From positions 9,494 through 73,493 of the forward strand of contig DISE01000017.1 of the NCBI GenBank assembly GCA_002421865.1: 64,000 bases of DNA, in the 5' to 3' direction. How positions within the stretch are numbered: position 1 is the first letter of the stretch; every line of letters starts with the position of its first letter. The stretch is from Castellaniella sp. UBA6218. Its GTDB lineage: Bacteria; Pseudomonadota; Gammaproteobacteria; Burkholderiales; Burkholderiaceae_B. This document shows positions 1-10,178 of this stretch, in pieces. A program made the position numbers and the translations under genes. Under the pieces are notes generated by a model. That model searched no databases and was not told the DNA's origin. It was given only the letters and a program-made list of their open reading frames with translations.

Positions 1-2
1 AC

Positions 3-1406
3 ATCGGCAAGAACATCGTCACCGTCGTCCTGCAATGCAACAACTTCGAGGTCGAGAACATGGGCGTGATGGTGCCCTGCGCCAAGATCCTCGAGAAAGC
101 CAAGGAAATCGGCGCCGACATGGTCGGCCTGTCCGGCCTGATCACGCCCAGCCTGGAAGAAATGGCCTACGTGGCTTCGGAAATGCAGCGCGACCCGTAT
201 TTCCGTGAACGCAACATCCCCTTGCTGGTGGGTGGAGCCACCACCAGCAAGGTCCACACCGCCGTGAAGATCGCCCCCAACTACGAGGGCCCGGTGATCT
301 ACGTGCCCGACGCCAGCCGTTCCGTGGGAGTGGCCACCAGCCTGATGTCCGACCAGGCCGACGCTTATCTCAAAGGCGTTGCCGACGAATACGAGCGGGT
401 GCGCGAACGCCATGCCAACCGCCAGGCCGTGCCGATGCTGACGATCGAAGAGGCGCGCGCGAACAAGCCGGCGATCGATTGGGCGAACTACGCTCCGCCG
501 CGGCCGAAGTTCATCGGCCGGCGGACTTTCAAGCATTACGACCTGCACGAGATCCTGAAATTCCTGGACTGGACGCCTTTCTTCCAGTCCTGGGGCCTGA
601 TGGCGCAGTTCCCTGCCATCCTGACCGACGAAGTCGTGGGCGAGGAAGCCAGCAAGCTCTATGCGGAAGGCCAGGCCATGATGAAGCGCATCGTCGAGGG
701 CCGCTGGCTGACGGCCAACGGCATCGTCGCCTTCTATCCGGCCAATAGCGTCAACGACGACGACATCGAGATCTACCGCGACGAGACCCGCAGCGAGGTT
801 CTGCTGACCTGGCGCGGCGTGCGCCAGCAGACGCAGAAACGCGGCGGCGTGGACAACAAGTGCCTGGCCGACTTCATCGCGCCCAAGGACTCCGGCGTGA
901 CCGATTACATCGGGATGTTCGCGGTCACGGGCGGCATCGGCATCGAGCAACACGAGAAGCAGTTCCAGGACGCGGGCGATGACTACTCCGTCATCATGCT
1001 CAAGGCCCTGGCCGACCGCCTGGCCGAGGGCTTCGCCGAGACGCTGCACGCCCGGGTGCGCCGCGATCTGTGGGGCTACGTGCCCGACGAATCCCTGCCC
1101 AACGAGGCCATCATTGACGAGCAGTACCAGGGTATCCGCCCTGCGCCCGGCTACCCGGCCTGCCCGGAACACCTCGTCAAACGGGAAATGTTCGACCTGC
1201 TCGACTGCGCAGAGATCGGCATGCGGCTGACCGAAGGGTTCGCCATGATGCCGGCCTCCAGCGTCTGCGGCTTCTACCTCAGCCATCCGCAGGCGAAATA
1301 CTTCAACGTCGGCAATATCGGCGCCGATCAGGTCGCCGATTACGTCCGGCGCACGGGGCGAGACGAGGACGACGTGCGCCGCACCCTGGCCAGCGTGCTG
1401 CGCTGA
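3..1406 (+). CDS. metH: Methionine synthase, cobalamin-dependent, C-terminal part (5' truncated by window edge)
   Basis: B12-dependent methionine synthase moves a methyl group from 5-methyltetrahydrofolate to homocysteine through methylcobalamin in the cytoplasm. The reading frame is open from base 3. The first visible residues (IGKNIV) are the continuation of the cobalamin-binding DxHxxG loop, so the axial histidine lies just outside the window. About 467 residues are present. The rest of the Rossmann-like B12 domain includes LSGLITPSLEEM and LVGGATTS. The C-terminal AdoMet-binding reactivation domain carries the diagnostic RPAPGYPACPEH motif near visible residue 380. The homocysteine and folate domains must lie upstream. 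A short gap separates it from the next gene. Identity is very secure. Confidence 0.97.
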   Translation: MGKNIVTVVLQCNNFEVENMGVMVPCAKILEKAKEIGADMVGLSGLITPSLEEMAYVASEMQRDPYFRERNIPLLVGGATTSKVHTAVKIAPNYEGPVIYVPDASRSVGVATSLMSDQADAYLKGVADEYERVRERHANRQAVPMLTIEEARANKPAIDWANYAPPRPKFIGRRTFKHYDLHEILKFLDWTPFFQSWGLMAQFPAILTDEVVGEEASKLYAEGQAMMKRIVEGRWLTANGIVAFYPANSVNDDDIEIYRDETRSEVLLTWRGVRQQTQKRGGVDNKCLADFIAPKDSGVTDYIGMFAVTGGIGIEQHEKQFQDAGDDYSVIMLKALADRLAEGFAETLHARVRRDLWGYVPDESLPNEAIIDEQYQGIRPAPGYPACPEHLVKREMFDLLDCAEIGMRLTEGFAMMPASSVCGFYLSHPQAKYFNVGNIGADQVADYVRRTGRDEDDVRRTLASVLR

Positions 1407-1440
1407 GGCACGATGCGCGGCGCCCGACCCGGAGACGACC

Positions 1441-2223
1441 ATGCCGCGCGATGACGCGACCCGGCGCCGGGAGCTGGGCGCCTTCCTGCGCAGCGCCCGG
1501 GCGCGCGTCGCGCCGGCCGACCATGGTCTGCCTCCCGGTGTGCGGCGACGTACCCCGGGCCTGCGGCGCGAGGAGATCGCCCAGCTGTGCGGGATCAGCG
1601 CCACCTGGTACACCTGGATCGAACAGGGCCGCGACGTGTCGGTGTCCGTCGATGTCTGGTCCCGCCTGGCCGACGCGCTGCGGCTGGCGCGCGCCGAGCG
1701 GCATTATCTGTTCAGTCTGGCCGAGTGCGCCGACCCCCAGGCAGGCCACCTGGATGCGATCGCCCTGCCTGACGGCCTGCAGGATTGCGTCGACAGCATC
1801 CTCTGTCCGGCCTACGTGCTGGACCAGGCCTGGAACGTCCTGGCCTGCAACGCCGCTCTGTTGCACGTGTTCGACGGCTGGCCCGCTCGCGGGCAGCCCA
1901 ATCTATTGCGCTATATCTTCCTGGATCCGGCCGCTCGGACCCTGGTGGTGGACTGGGAAGAGCGTGCCAGCCGGGTGGTGGCCGAATTCCGCGCGGACGT
2001 GGCGGCGCTGGCAGGCGAACCGGGTATCGGCGCGCTGGTGGCCGAACTGCAGGCCGGCAGCCCCCTGTTCGCCCGGGCCTGGACGCGCCAGGTCGTGGTG
2101 GACCGGGAAGGCGGCCTGCGTGAGTTCCAGCACCCGGCGGACGGACGGCTGCGTTTCCGGCAGTTCACCTTCCGGCTGGCGATCCGGCCGGATTGCAAAC
2201 TGGTGATGCTGCTGAACGATTGA
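1441..2223 (+). CDS. XRE-family transcriptional regulator with MmyB-like ligand-binding domain
   Basis: A 260-residue DNA-binding regulator. Residues about 8-80 form a Cro/C1-type helix-turn-helix; the segment REEIAQLCGISATWYTWIEQ is the classic version for this group, and the preceding RRRTPGLRREE is a family hallmark. Residues about 105-250 match the MmyB-like PAS-related ligand-binding domain (ILCPAYVLDQAWNVLACN, then an aromatic-rich C-terminus). Such proteins usually control a nearby transporter or dehydrogenase. The MFS exporter that converges on it, with its stop 6 bp away, is the obvious candidate, but the sequence gives no operator. It lies 34 bp after metH on the same strand. Effector unknown. 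Confidence 0.85.
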   Translation: MPRDDATRRRELGAFLRSARARVAPADHGLPPGVRRRTPGLRREEIAQLCGISATWYTWIEQGRDVSVSVDVWSRLADALRLARAERHYLFSLAECADPQAGHLDAIALPDGLQDCVDSILCPAYVLDQAWNVLACNAALLHVFDGWPARGQPNLLRYIFLDPAARTLVVDWEERASRVVAEFRADVAALAGEPGIGALVAELQAGSPLFARAWTRQVVVDREGGLREFQHPADGRLRFRQFTFRLAIRPDCKLVMLLND

Positions 2224-2228
2224 GGGTC

Positions 2229-3656
2229 TCATTCCTGTGCCCGCAACTGGCTGCCCGCGCGAGCCGGCAGGCGCCTGAAGGACAGGGCGGATGCCGCCAC
2301 GATCACGGCGATGACCGCGAACCCCCACATGACGTCGATGCGGTCGGCCTCGGTGCCGCCGCGCAGCGTCATGCTGAGATTCAGGGTCATCGCCGCGCAG
2401 GCCACCCCCAGGCTGATGCCCAACTGCTGGGCCGTGGCGGCGAAACTGCTGGCTCGGCTCATCTGGGCGGAATCCAGGTCCGCATAGGTCAGGGCGTTGA
2501 CGGCGGTGAATTGCAGTGAGCGGAAAAAGCCTCCGATCAGCAGGACCGCCACCATGGCCCAGATCGGCGTGTCGGCCTGGAACAGGGCGCAGGCGGCGAT
2601 GAAGGCCGCCGCAATCAGGGCGTTGAACATCAGGACGCGGCGGAAGCCGAAGCGGCGCACGATGGGGGTGGCCACCAGCTTCATCAGCATCGCCCCGGCG
2701 GCCGACGTGAAAGTGATCATCCCGGCCGAGAACGCCGACAGGCCGAAGCCCACCTGAAGCAGAATGGCCAACAGGAAGGGCGAGGCGCCGACGGAGAAGC
2801 GGCACAGGTTGCCGCCCAGCACCGACACGGCGAAAGTCCGGGTGCGCAGCAGGCTCAGGTCGATGATGGGGTAGGTGACGTGACGGGCGTGGCGGATGTA
2901 GAGGATGCCGCAACCCAGGCCCAGACACAGCAACCCCACGGTCGGCCAGAGTCCCAGGCTGCCGTGCCCGGCGGCTTCCAGGCAGGACATCAGGGCCGCC
3001 ATGGCGACGCCGCTGAGCAGGAAGCCCACGGTGTCCAGCCGGGGCCGGCTGGCGGGCACGTCGCGGGCGATCCATCGCCGCACCATGGCGATGCCCAGGA
3101 TGCCCACGGGAATGTTGATCAGAAAGATCCAGTGCCAGGACGCGTAAGTGACGAGGAATCCGCCGACCGGCGGGCCGATGACCGGCCCCAGCAGGGCGGG
3201 GATGGTGAGGAAGGCCATGGCCTTGAGCAGCTCGCCCTTGGGAATGCGGCGCAGCAGGATGATGCGCCCGACCGGCACCATCATGGCGCCGGCGGCGCCC
3301 TGGACGACCCGGGCGGCGACCAGCTGGCCCAGGGTGCCACTGACTGCGCAGGCGATGGATCCCAGGGTGAACAGCGCGATGGCCGCCAGGAACACGGCGC
3401 GGGCGCCGAACCGGTCCGCCGCCCAGCCGCTGATGGGCACGAACACCGCCGTCGCCAGCAGATAGGATGTGATGGCGACATTCATGTGCACCACCGTGGT
3501 GCCGAAATCCAGCGCCATGGTCGGCAGGGCGGTCGCCACGACCGTGGAATCCAGCATCTGCATGAACAGCGCGCAGCCGACGATGAAGGGGATCATCCGG
3601 ATTTCGCGCGACGAGGTGGCGGGCGGGGCGGGGATGCGGGGCGGGGATTCTGGCAT
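2229..3656 (-). CDS. MFS multidrug/metabolite exporter, DHA2 family (MdtD-like)
   Basis: A 475-residue integral membrane drug:proton antiporter of the DHA2 branch. The N-terminus FMQMLDSTVVATALP is the family signature of the first membrane helix. The motifs GWAADRFGAR (loop 2-3, motif A) and GPVIGPPVGGFLVTYASWHW (motif C) follow. The stretch MMVPVGR through FLINIPVGILG closely resembles E. coli MdtD as I remember it. The frame stays open upstream to 4697, but homology begins here, and an earlier start would run through the divergent DUF3460 and scpA genes, so I chose ATG 3656. It is read away from DUF3460 with about 70 bp between starts. Substrate not predictable. Confidence 0.9.
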   Translation of the reverse strand: MPESPPRIPAPPATSSREIRMIPFIVGCALFMQMLDSTVVATALPTMALDFGTTVVHMNVAITSYLLATAVFVPISGWAADRFGARAVFLAAIALFTLGSIACAVSGTLGQLVAARVVQGAAGAMMVPVGRIILLRRIPKGELLKAMAFLTIPALLGPVIGPPVGGFLVTYASWHWIFLINIPVGILGIAMVRRWIARDVPASRPRLDTVGFLLSGVAMAALMSCLEAAGHGSLGLWPTVGLLCLGLGCGILYIRHARHVTYPIIDLSLLRTRTFAVSVLGGNLCRFSVGASPFLLAILLQVGFGLSAFSAGMITFTSAAGAMLMKLVATPIVRRFGFRRVLMFNALIAAAFIAACALFQADTPIWAMVAVLLIGGFFRSLQFTAVNALTYADLDSAQMSRASSFAATAQQLGISLGVACAAMTLNLSMTLRGGTEADRIDVMWGFAVIAVIVAASALSFRRLPARAGSQLRAQE

Positions 3657-3728
3657 GGACGGGCGTGAGCGGGGCCGAGTGCAGTAAACTTGGGCCCATC
3701 GGTCATGGAAAACGGCTACGGCACTATT

Positions 3729-3920
3729 ATGGCAAACAACTTCACCTCTGAACTGACCCAGTTCCTGAACCAGTACAAAACGGATCATCCCGACACGGAG
3801 TCGCGCCAGTTCGCCGGCCGCGCGCGCCTGTGGGACAAGGACCTGGACCCTGAGCAGCAGGAAGGCTTCCGGGCCGCCCGCGTGCCCCAGGATCCCTACG
3901 TCTACTATCAGAAGGCCTGA
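3729..3920 (+). CDS. DUF3460 family small protein
   Basis: A 63-residue cytoplasmic protein of unknown function in the DUF3460 family, found mainly in Burkholderiales. Family features are a short charged N-terminus with FTSELTQFLNQYKTDHP, the central GRARLWDKDLDPE segment and the C-terminal RVPQDPYVYYQK. The frame opens upstream at 3690, but I chose ATG 3729 (MANNFTSE) because the family normally begins a few residues before the conserved E-x-T-Q-F segment. It lies 9 bp upstream of scpA and is probably co-transcribed with scpA and panC, an arrangement I recall as common in this order. No catalytic motif is visible. Confidence 0.88.
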   Translation: MANNFTSELTQFLNQYKTDHPDTESRQFAGRARLWDKDLDPEQQEGFRAARVPQDPYVYYQKA

Positions 3921-3929
3921 TCGGGGGCC

Positions 3930-5668
<1,739 letters not shown>

Positions 5669-5694
5669 AGCCTGGATTCCGAGGGCGCGGCAAG

Positions 5695-5710
5695 CTGTCA
5701 GAACTGACAG
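5695..5710. promoter_or_regulatory. lux-box-like palindrome CTGTCAGAACTGACAG upstream of the LuxR-type gene
   Basis: A perfect 7-bp inverted repeat with a 2-bp centre. It fits the CT-N12-AG framework described for LuxR-family binding sites. It lies 64 bp before the ATG of the LuxR-type HTH gene and 27 bp after the panC stop. The two-base centre and absence of a T-run argue against a terminator. Function as an operator is inferred. Confidence 0.45.
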
Positions 5711-5773
5711 GTGCGGATCCCGTGTGGGTCATGCAGAATCCCCCTGCATACAACAATGAAAGGGGGAGCATCC

Positions 5774-6223
5774 ATGCTGGAAAATGATTCGATCCGTGAA
5801 TATCCGGGCGGCCGGGATACGCCGCTGAGCCGCCTCACGGTCCGTGAACGGGAAGTGACGGACTACCTCACGCGGGGGCGGTCCAATAAATACATCGCCG
5901 TCGAACTCGGGGTTACGCAGCGCACGATCGAGGCCCATCGGGCGCGGATATTCCAGAAACTGCGTGTGCGCAATGCGGTCGAGCTGACCCGCTATTGCCT
6001 GTCGGGCGATCCGCCCTGTCCGGGCACCGGCGCGGCCGGTCCGGGCTCGTCCGCCCTGGGCGCCGTCCCGCCGTCGCCCGGGCTCAGCGTGCTGCGCAGG
6101 CTTCAGCCGGTTGCGAGGCCAGTTCCTGGATGGGGTCGATATCTGCCTGGCGGGTCAACCGCGATTCCAGCAAAGGCGCCTGGCCGTCCAGCCGGGTCAG
6201 GCGCAGGACGTTCGTCTGGATGA
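5774..6223 (+). CDS. Small LuxR/FixJ-type helix-turn-helix protein
   Basis: A 149-residue protein whose only recognisable domain is a LuxR-type DNA-binding HTH at about residues 17-75 (LTVREREVTDYLTRGRSNKY, then VTQRTIEAHRARIFQKLRVR). No receiver or autoinducer-binding domain precedes it, so it is a stand-alone DNA-binding protein. ATG 5774 is chosen because AGGGGGA lies just upstream and the HTH starts soon after. After residue 76 the sequence becomes a Pro/Gly/Ala-rich tail that looks disordered, and the last 140 bp overlap the convergent lipoprotein gene. The tail may be a read-through after loss of an earlier stop. A palindrome upstream may be its operator. Targets unknown. Confidence 0.7.
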   Translation: MLENDSIREYPGGRDTPLSRLTVREREVTDYLTRGRSNKYIAVELGVTQRTIEAHRARIFQKLRVRNAVELTRYCLSGDPPCPGTGAAGPGSSALGAVPPSPGLSVLRRLQPVARPVPGWGRYLPGGSTAIPAKAPGRPAGSGAGRSSG

Positions 6224-6764
6224 ATTCCAGCGTGGCCCGGGCCTGGTCGCCGGTCTGCAGCACGATGCCGATGGGCTCGGTCGATACCAGATGCCAGCAG
6301 CCCATGGACGTCGTGGCCGTTGTGCCGTCCAGCGGCTTGCTGCGTGCGCGCCATTGGCCGTCCGGAGCCAGGGTCAGGGTCATGCGCCGCGCGGGACAGG
6401 CCTGTTGGCCGGCGGGGCAAGCGATAGTGCCCAGGTAAGTGCGGGTCTCGGCCAGTTCACGGGGGACGTTCACCGGGTTGGCCGGGCGGGTGGATTGTCC
6501 GGCTGCATTTTCGGCACCGGCCGCGGCGTCGCTTTCCGGCGCCGGCTTTTTCTGGCTGTCGGCGCCGAACCCGAATTGCAATTGTGCGGGGGCGACCGTG
6601 CCCGCGTCGCCTTGGGCGCGATGCCGGGCGTCGGACGCCGTGTCGCCGCGCGCGACGTCATAGAAACCGGGTTCGCGCTGCTGGGCGCAGGCGGCCAGCA
6701 GGGCCAGCAGCGCCAGGCTGAACAGGCGGGGAATCGTATAGGAAAGGGCGCGCGGCATGGTCAT
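6084..6764 (-). CDS. Outer-membrane lipoprotein with NlpE-like copper-resistance domain
   Basis: A 226-residue lipoprotein. The first 26 residues form a signal peptide ending in a lipobox (LLAAC, lipidated Cys26). A low-complexity linker (about residues 27-105) is followed by a domain beginning YLGTIACPAGQQACPARRMT and continuing LTLAPDGQWR. The pattern of a Cys-containing first strand followed by TLTL-x-PDG-x-W/Y is that of NlpE N-terminal/META-like barrel domains, which sense envelope stress or metals. The assignment rests on this short resemblance. Start may be 6764 or 6758. The start faces the prepilin peptidase gene, and the 3' end overlaps the LuxR-type gene by 140 bp. Confidence 0.7.
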   Translation of the reverse strand: MTMPRALSYTIPRLFSLALLALLAACAQQREPGFYDVARGDTASDARHRAQGDAGTVAPAQLQFGFGADSQKKPAPESDAAAGAENAAGQSTRPANPVNVPRELAETRTYLGTIACPAGQQACPARRMTLTLAPDGQWRARSKPLDGTTATTSMGCWHLVSTEPIGIVLQTGDQARATLEFIQTNVLRLTRLDGQAPLLESRLTRQADIDPIQELASQPAEACAAR

Positions 6765-6831
6765 GACAGACAGGATCGTGAAGCCGCCATTCTACGCATT
6801 TGCGGGGGGCTTGGCGATGGGAGGCGGAGCG

Positions 6832-7611
6832 ATGGCCGGGGGGGCGGACGGTGTGTTCCAGGGGTTGACGACCCTGGCCGCCGCGCAGAGTGCGGCTGAC
6901 TGGGGAGTGTACGGATTGAACGCGGCGGCCGGCGTGTGCGCGGGCGTCTTCCTGGGACGCTGGGCCGAGGCCTATGCGGATCGCCTGGAGGCCGGCGCGC
7001 CAGCCACGGCGCGCACGCTCTGGGCTTCGGCGGCGGATGCCCCGTCGCGGTCCTGGCGGCCTGCACGGGATGGATCGATGGCGGCGCTGTTGGGACTGGT
7101 GGCTGGGCTGCTGGCCGCCGGAGGCGCCCCCGGGCTCGCGCCGCTGGCGATCGTCCTGGCCGCGCTGGCCTGGATCGATACGCGCAGCGGTCTCCTGCCG
7201 GACGCGCTCACCTTGCCGCTGATGGCGGCCGGCTGGCTGCTGAGTGCCCGGGATCCCATGTCCGCCGTCATCGCTTCCGCCCTGGCCTGGGCGGGTCTGG
7301 CCAGCATGGCATGGCTGTATCGCCACCTGCGCGGACGGGATGGCTTCGGCGGCGGCGACGTGAAGTGCATGGCGGCTCTGTCGGGCTGGCTCGGGCTGGA
7401 AGCCGCCGCCGGCGTCCTCTGGCTGGCCTGTGTGCTGGGGCTGTCTGGATGCCTGGGCCGGCGTGACGCCTGGCGGCGGCCGTATCCATTCGGGCCCTGC
7501 ATCGCACTGGCGGCCGGCGTATGGGTGCTGGCCCCGCTGGCGATGCGGGCTTGCGGTACATTCATGATTCCGAATCATCATGCGGAGATGCCATGTTTTC
7601 CATCGGCCTGA
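6832..7611 (+). CDS. pilD: Prepilin peptidase (type IV, A24 family), reduced N-terminal domain
   Basis: A polytopic inner-membrane aspartic protease that would cleave type IV prepilins or type II secretion pseudopilins. Both catalytic aspartates are visible: AWIDTRSGLLPDALTLPL and the GxGD-type GFGGGDVKCMAAL. The 259-residue product lacks the cysteine-rich cytoplasmic loop (paired CxxC) and most of the N-methylase domain of standard PilD; that region is a short linker with no CxxC. ATG 6832 is preferred because GGGAGG lies 7 nt upstream and it leaves room for the divergent lipoprotein promoter; ATG 6757 is the alternative. It overlaps coaE by 19 bp, matching the known pilD-coaE-zapD order, but pilB and pilC are not here. 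Confidence 0.82.
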   Translation: MAGGADGVFQGLTTLAAAQSAADWGVYGLNAAAGVCAGVFLGRWAEAYADRLEAGAPATARTLWASAADAPSRSWRPARDGSMAALLGLVAGLLAAGGAPGLAPLAIVLAALAWIDTRSGLLPDALTLPLMAAGWLLSARDPMSAVIASALAWAGLASMAWLYRHLRGRDGFGGGDVKCMAALSGWLGLEAAAGVLWLACVLGLSGCLGRRDAWRRPYPFGPCIALAAGVWVLAPLAMRACGTFMIPNHHAEMPCFPSA

Positions 7612-8225
7612 CCGGGGGCATCGGCTCGGGCAAGTCCAAGGTGGCCGACTGGCTGGCCGAATGGGGGGCGGCGGTGATCGACACCGACCGGATCGCCCAC
7701 GACCTGACCGCGTCGGGCGGCGCGGCGATCGAGCCGCTGCGTGCCGCTTTCGGCACGAAGGCGATCGGGTCCGACGGCGCGTTGGACCGGGACTGGATGC
7801 GCGCTTGCGTTTTCGCCGATCCGGCGGCCCGGCAACGGCTTGAGGCCGTGCTGCATCCCATGATCGACCAGGCGGTGCGCGACCAGGCCTCACGGGCGCG
7901 GGGACTTTACCTGGTATTCGTCGTGCCGCTGCTGGTCGAATCCGGGCGCTGGCGCGACCGGGTGGATCGTATCTGCGTGGTGGACTGCGACCCCGAGACC
8001 CAGGTGAGCCGGGTGCGGGCGCGCAGCGGGCTGACGCGCGACACCATTGAGCGTATCATGTCCGCTCAGGCATCCAGGGCGGATCGCCTGGCGGCTGCCG
8101 ACGATGTCATCATCAACGATGACTCCACCGATCTGGACACGCTGCGCCAGAGCGTCTTCCGGCTTCACCAGGCCTGGTGCGACCGCGCGTCCCGGCCGGC
8201 GGATGGACGCAACACTCATGGATAG
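7593..8225 (+). CDS. coaE: Dephospho-CoA kinase
   Basis: Phosphorylates the 3'-hydroxyl of dephospho-CoA in the final step of coenzyme A synthesis. The 210-residue product has the P-loop GLTGGIGSGKSKVADWL at residues 5-21, the family's VIDTDRIAHDLT segment around residue 29, and LVFVVPLLVESGRW, part of the CoA-binding region. Start ATG 7593 overlaps the end of the prepilin peptidase gene and has GGAG upstream. The C-terminal 15 residues (RASRPADGRNTHG) look like a short unstructured extension. Together with panC this gives two CoA-pathway genes within 3 kb, though in different operons. Confidence 0.95.
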   Translation: MFSIGLTGGIGSGKSKVADWLAEWGAAVIDTDRIAHDLTASGGAAIEPLRAAFGTKAIGSDGALDRDWMRACVFADPAARQRLEAVLHPMIDQAVRDQASRARGLYLVFVVPLLVESGRWRDRVDRICVVDCDPETQVSRVRARSGLTRDTIERIMSAQASRADRLAAADDVIINDDSTDLDTLRQSVFRLHQAWCDRASRPADGRNTHG

Positions 8226-8237
8226 GGTCTTTTGCGT

Positions 8238-8990
8238 GTGATTCTGTACGAGTATCCCTGTAATGAACGTGTACGCACCCTGCTGAGGGTCGAATACCTG
8301 TTCGACCGCCTGTTTTTCTTCGCCCGGGGCGAAGACGCCCATTGCCATCAGATCGCCATGACCACGCTGTTCGATCTGCTGGACATCTGTGAACGCGCCG
8401 ACGTCCGCACGGCTGTCCTCCAGGACATGGACCGTCATCGTTCCGCGCTTTCGGCATTGCGCGAGCATCCCGGCGTCGACGGCGTCACGCTGGACAAGCT
8501 CCTGACAGAAATCCAGGCGGTGTCGGCGGCGCTCGCCGGACAGGGCCGCATCGGCCAATGCTTGCGCGACAACGAATGGCTCGCCAGCCTGCGCGGGCGC
8601 ATCACGGTGCCGGGCGGATCCTCGCCTGTCGACATGCCTTCCTACTATTCCTGGCAGATCAAGCCGTCCGATACGCGGGCCGCCGACCTGCGTGGCTGGA
8701 TCGAACCGCTGATGCCCCTGCACCGGGCCATGGCCCTGATCCTGCAATTGCTGCGCGATGCCGGGGATGCACGCGATCAAATGGCCGGCCAGGGCGCCTA
8801 TCAGGAAATGCTGGGCGGCAAGTCTTTCCAGTTGCTGCGCGTCTGGGTCGATCCGGCCCTGGGCGTGTTCCCGGAAGTCAGCGCCAACAAGTACGTCATC
8901 TGGGTGCGCTTTTCATCGCAGGACAACGAACTCAAGCCCCAGCCGGTCGGCCGCGACATCGCCTTCCGTCTGGCCCGCTGCAATCTGTAG
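8238..8990 (+). CDS. zapD: Cell division protein ZapD (FtsZ-bundling)
   Basis: ZapD (formerly YacF/DUF1342) binds the C-terminal tail of FtsZ and cross-links filaments at the division septum. The 250-residue product carries the family's N-terminal signature ILYEYPCNERVRTLLRVEYL, then the helical region and the C-terminal beta domain (SYYSWQIKPSDTRAADL, FPEVSANKYVIWVRF). I place the start at GTG 8238, giving MILYEYP as in relatives; an in-frame TTG at 8232 is also possible, but the AGGG at 8224-8227 is spaced better for 8238. It follows coaE by 12 bp and is probably co-transcribed. Confidence 0.93.
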   Translation: MILYEYPCNERVRTLLRVEYLFDRLFFFARGEDAHCHQIAMTTLFDLLDICERADVRTAVLQDMDRHRSALSALREHPGVDGVTLDKLLTEIQAVSAALAGQGRIGQCLRDNEWLASLRGRITVPGGSSPVDMPSYYSWQIKPSDTRAADLRGWIEPLMPLHRAMALILQLLRDAGDARDQMAGQGAYQEMLGGKSFQLLRVWVDPALGVFPEVSANKYVIWVRFSSQDNELKPQPVGRDIAFRLARCNL

Positions 8991-9002
8991 GATTCCATCG
9001 TC

Positions 9003-10178
9003 ATGACCAACGCAACGACGCGGCCCTGGGGGGCGCGCCGCAGGATCCTGGTGTGGATGGCGGCGTGCGGGGTGGCGGCGTTCGTCCTGTGGCATTTCTG
9101 GCCGGGTGCGGACGACGGTCCCGGCGGGCGTGGTTTCCGGATGGGCGGGCAGGCGACGCCGGTGTCCGTCGCGCGGGCCGAGTCCGGCCGGATCGATCGC
9201 ACCCTGCGGGCGCTGGGGACTGTCACGCCGCTGGCGACCGTCATCATCCGCGCGCGTGTGGATGGCCCGCTGCGGTCGGTGGATTTCGCCGACGGCCAGT
9301 CCGTGCGGGCCGGCGACGTGCTGGCGGTGATCGATCCCAGGCCCTTTCGCATCCAGCTGGACCAGGCCCTGGGCCAGCAGATGCAGCATGCCGCGCAACT
9401 GGACCAGGCGCGTCGCGATCTGGCCCGCTACGAGCAGTTGTTCAAACAGGATTCCGTTGCCCGCCAGCAGCTGGATTCCGCGCGTGCCCTCGTGCGTGAA
9501 CTCCAGGGGCAGGCGAAATCGGATCAGGCGGCGGTGGATGACGCCCGGCTGCAATTGGGCTACACCGAGATCCGCGCGCCCGTCGATGGCCGCCTGGGCC
9601 TGCGCAAGGTCGATGTGGGCAACATGATCCGTGCCTCCGATACCGACGGCCTGGTCGTGCTCACGCAGAGCCGGCCGATCGACGTGGTCTTTTCCATTCC
9701 GCAAACGCGCCTGCAGGCCCTGCTCGAGGCACGTCGCGCCGAGCCCGGCCTGCGGACGCAACTGTTCGGCGACGCCGCGGGAGCGGCGCTGGCCACCGGG
9801 ATCCTGGTGGCGGTGGACAATCAGATCGATGTGGCCACCGGCACCGTCCGGCTCAAGGCCCGTTTCGAGAACGCCGACGAGTCCCTGTTCCCCAATCAGT
9901 TCGTCCAGGTCCGCCTGCGCCTGGGTGTGCAGGATGGGGTGACCCTGCCTCTGCGGGCGGTGCAGCGCAGTTCGCAGGGCGAATACGTCTACCGCGTGGA
10001 CGCCGAACGCAAGGCCCGGGTCGTGCCGGTCGTGACCGGGGTGGATGACGGCGAGCGGGTGGTGGTCGAATCCGGCATCCAGGCGGGCGACACGGTGGTG
10101 GTCGAAGGCACGGACCGCTTGCGCGACGGCAGCGACGTGGAAATCGTCGTGCCCGAGGCCCCGGGCGCCGTTTCGTGA
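9003..10178 (+). CDS. mdtA: RND efflux periplasmic adaptor (MdtA/MuxA-type)
   Basis: The membrane-fusion subunit of a tripartite efflux pump, bridging RND permease and outer-membrane channel. The 391-residue product has an N-terminal membrane anchor (about residues 16-32). The biotinyl-lipoyl half-motif [20 protein letters not shown] follows, then a coiled-coil hairpin ([20 protein letters not shown] onward). The returning half-motif is [20 protein letters not shown], followed by the beta-barrel and membrane-proximal domains. The order and wording of these segments match E. coli MdtA closely. It starts 12 bp after zapD, and its stop overlaps the GTG of mdtB (GTGA), indicating translational coupling. 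Confidence 0.93.
   Translation: MTNATTRPWGARRRILVWMAACGVAAFVLWHFWPGADDGPGGRGFRMGGQATPVSVARAESGRIDRTLRALGTVTPLATVIIRARVDGPLRSVDFADGQSVRAGDVLAVIDPRPFRIQLDQALGQQMQHAAQLDQARRDLARYEQLFKQDSVARQQLDSARALVRELQGQAKSDQAAVDDARLQLGYTEIRAPVDGRLGLRKVDVGNMIRASDTDGLVVLTQSRPIDVVFSIPQTRLQALLEARRAEPGLRTQLFGDAAGAALATGILVAVDNQIDVATGTVRLKARFENADESLFPNQFVQVRLRLGVQDGVTLPLRAVQRSSQGEYVYRVDAERKARVVPVVTGVDDGERVVVESGIQAGDTVVVEGTDRLRDGSDVEIVVPEAPGAVS

Noticed and set aside
5695..5710. Terminator for panC at the CTGTCAG palindrome
   Set aside because: A two-base centre cannot form a stable loop without opening the stem, and no T-run follows.
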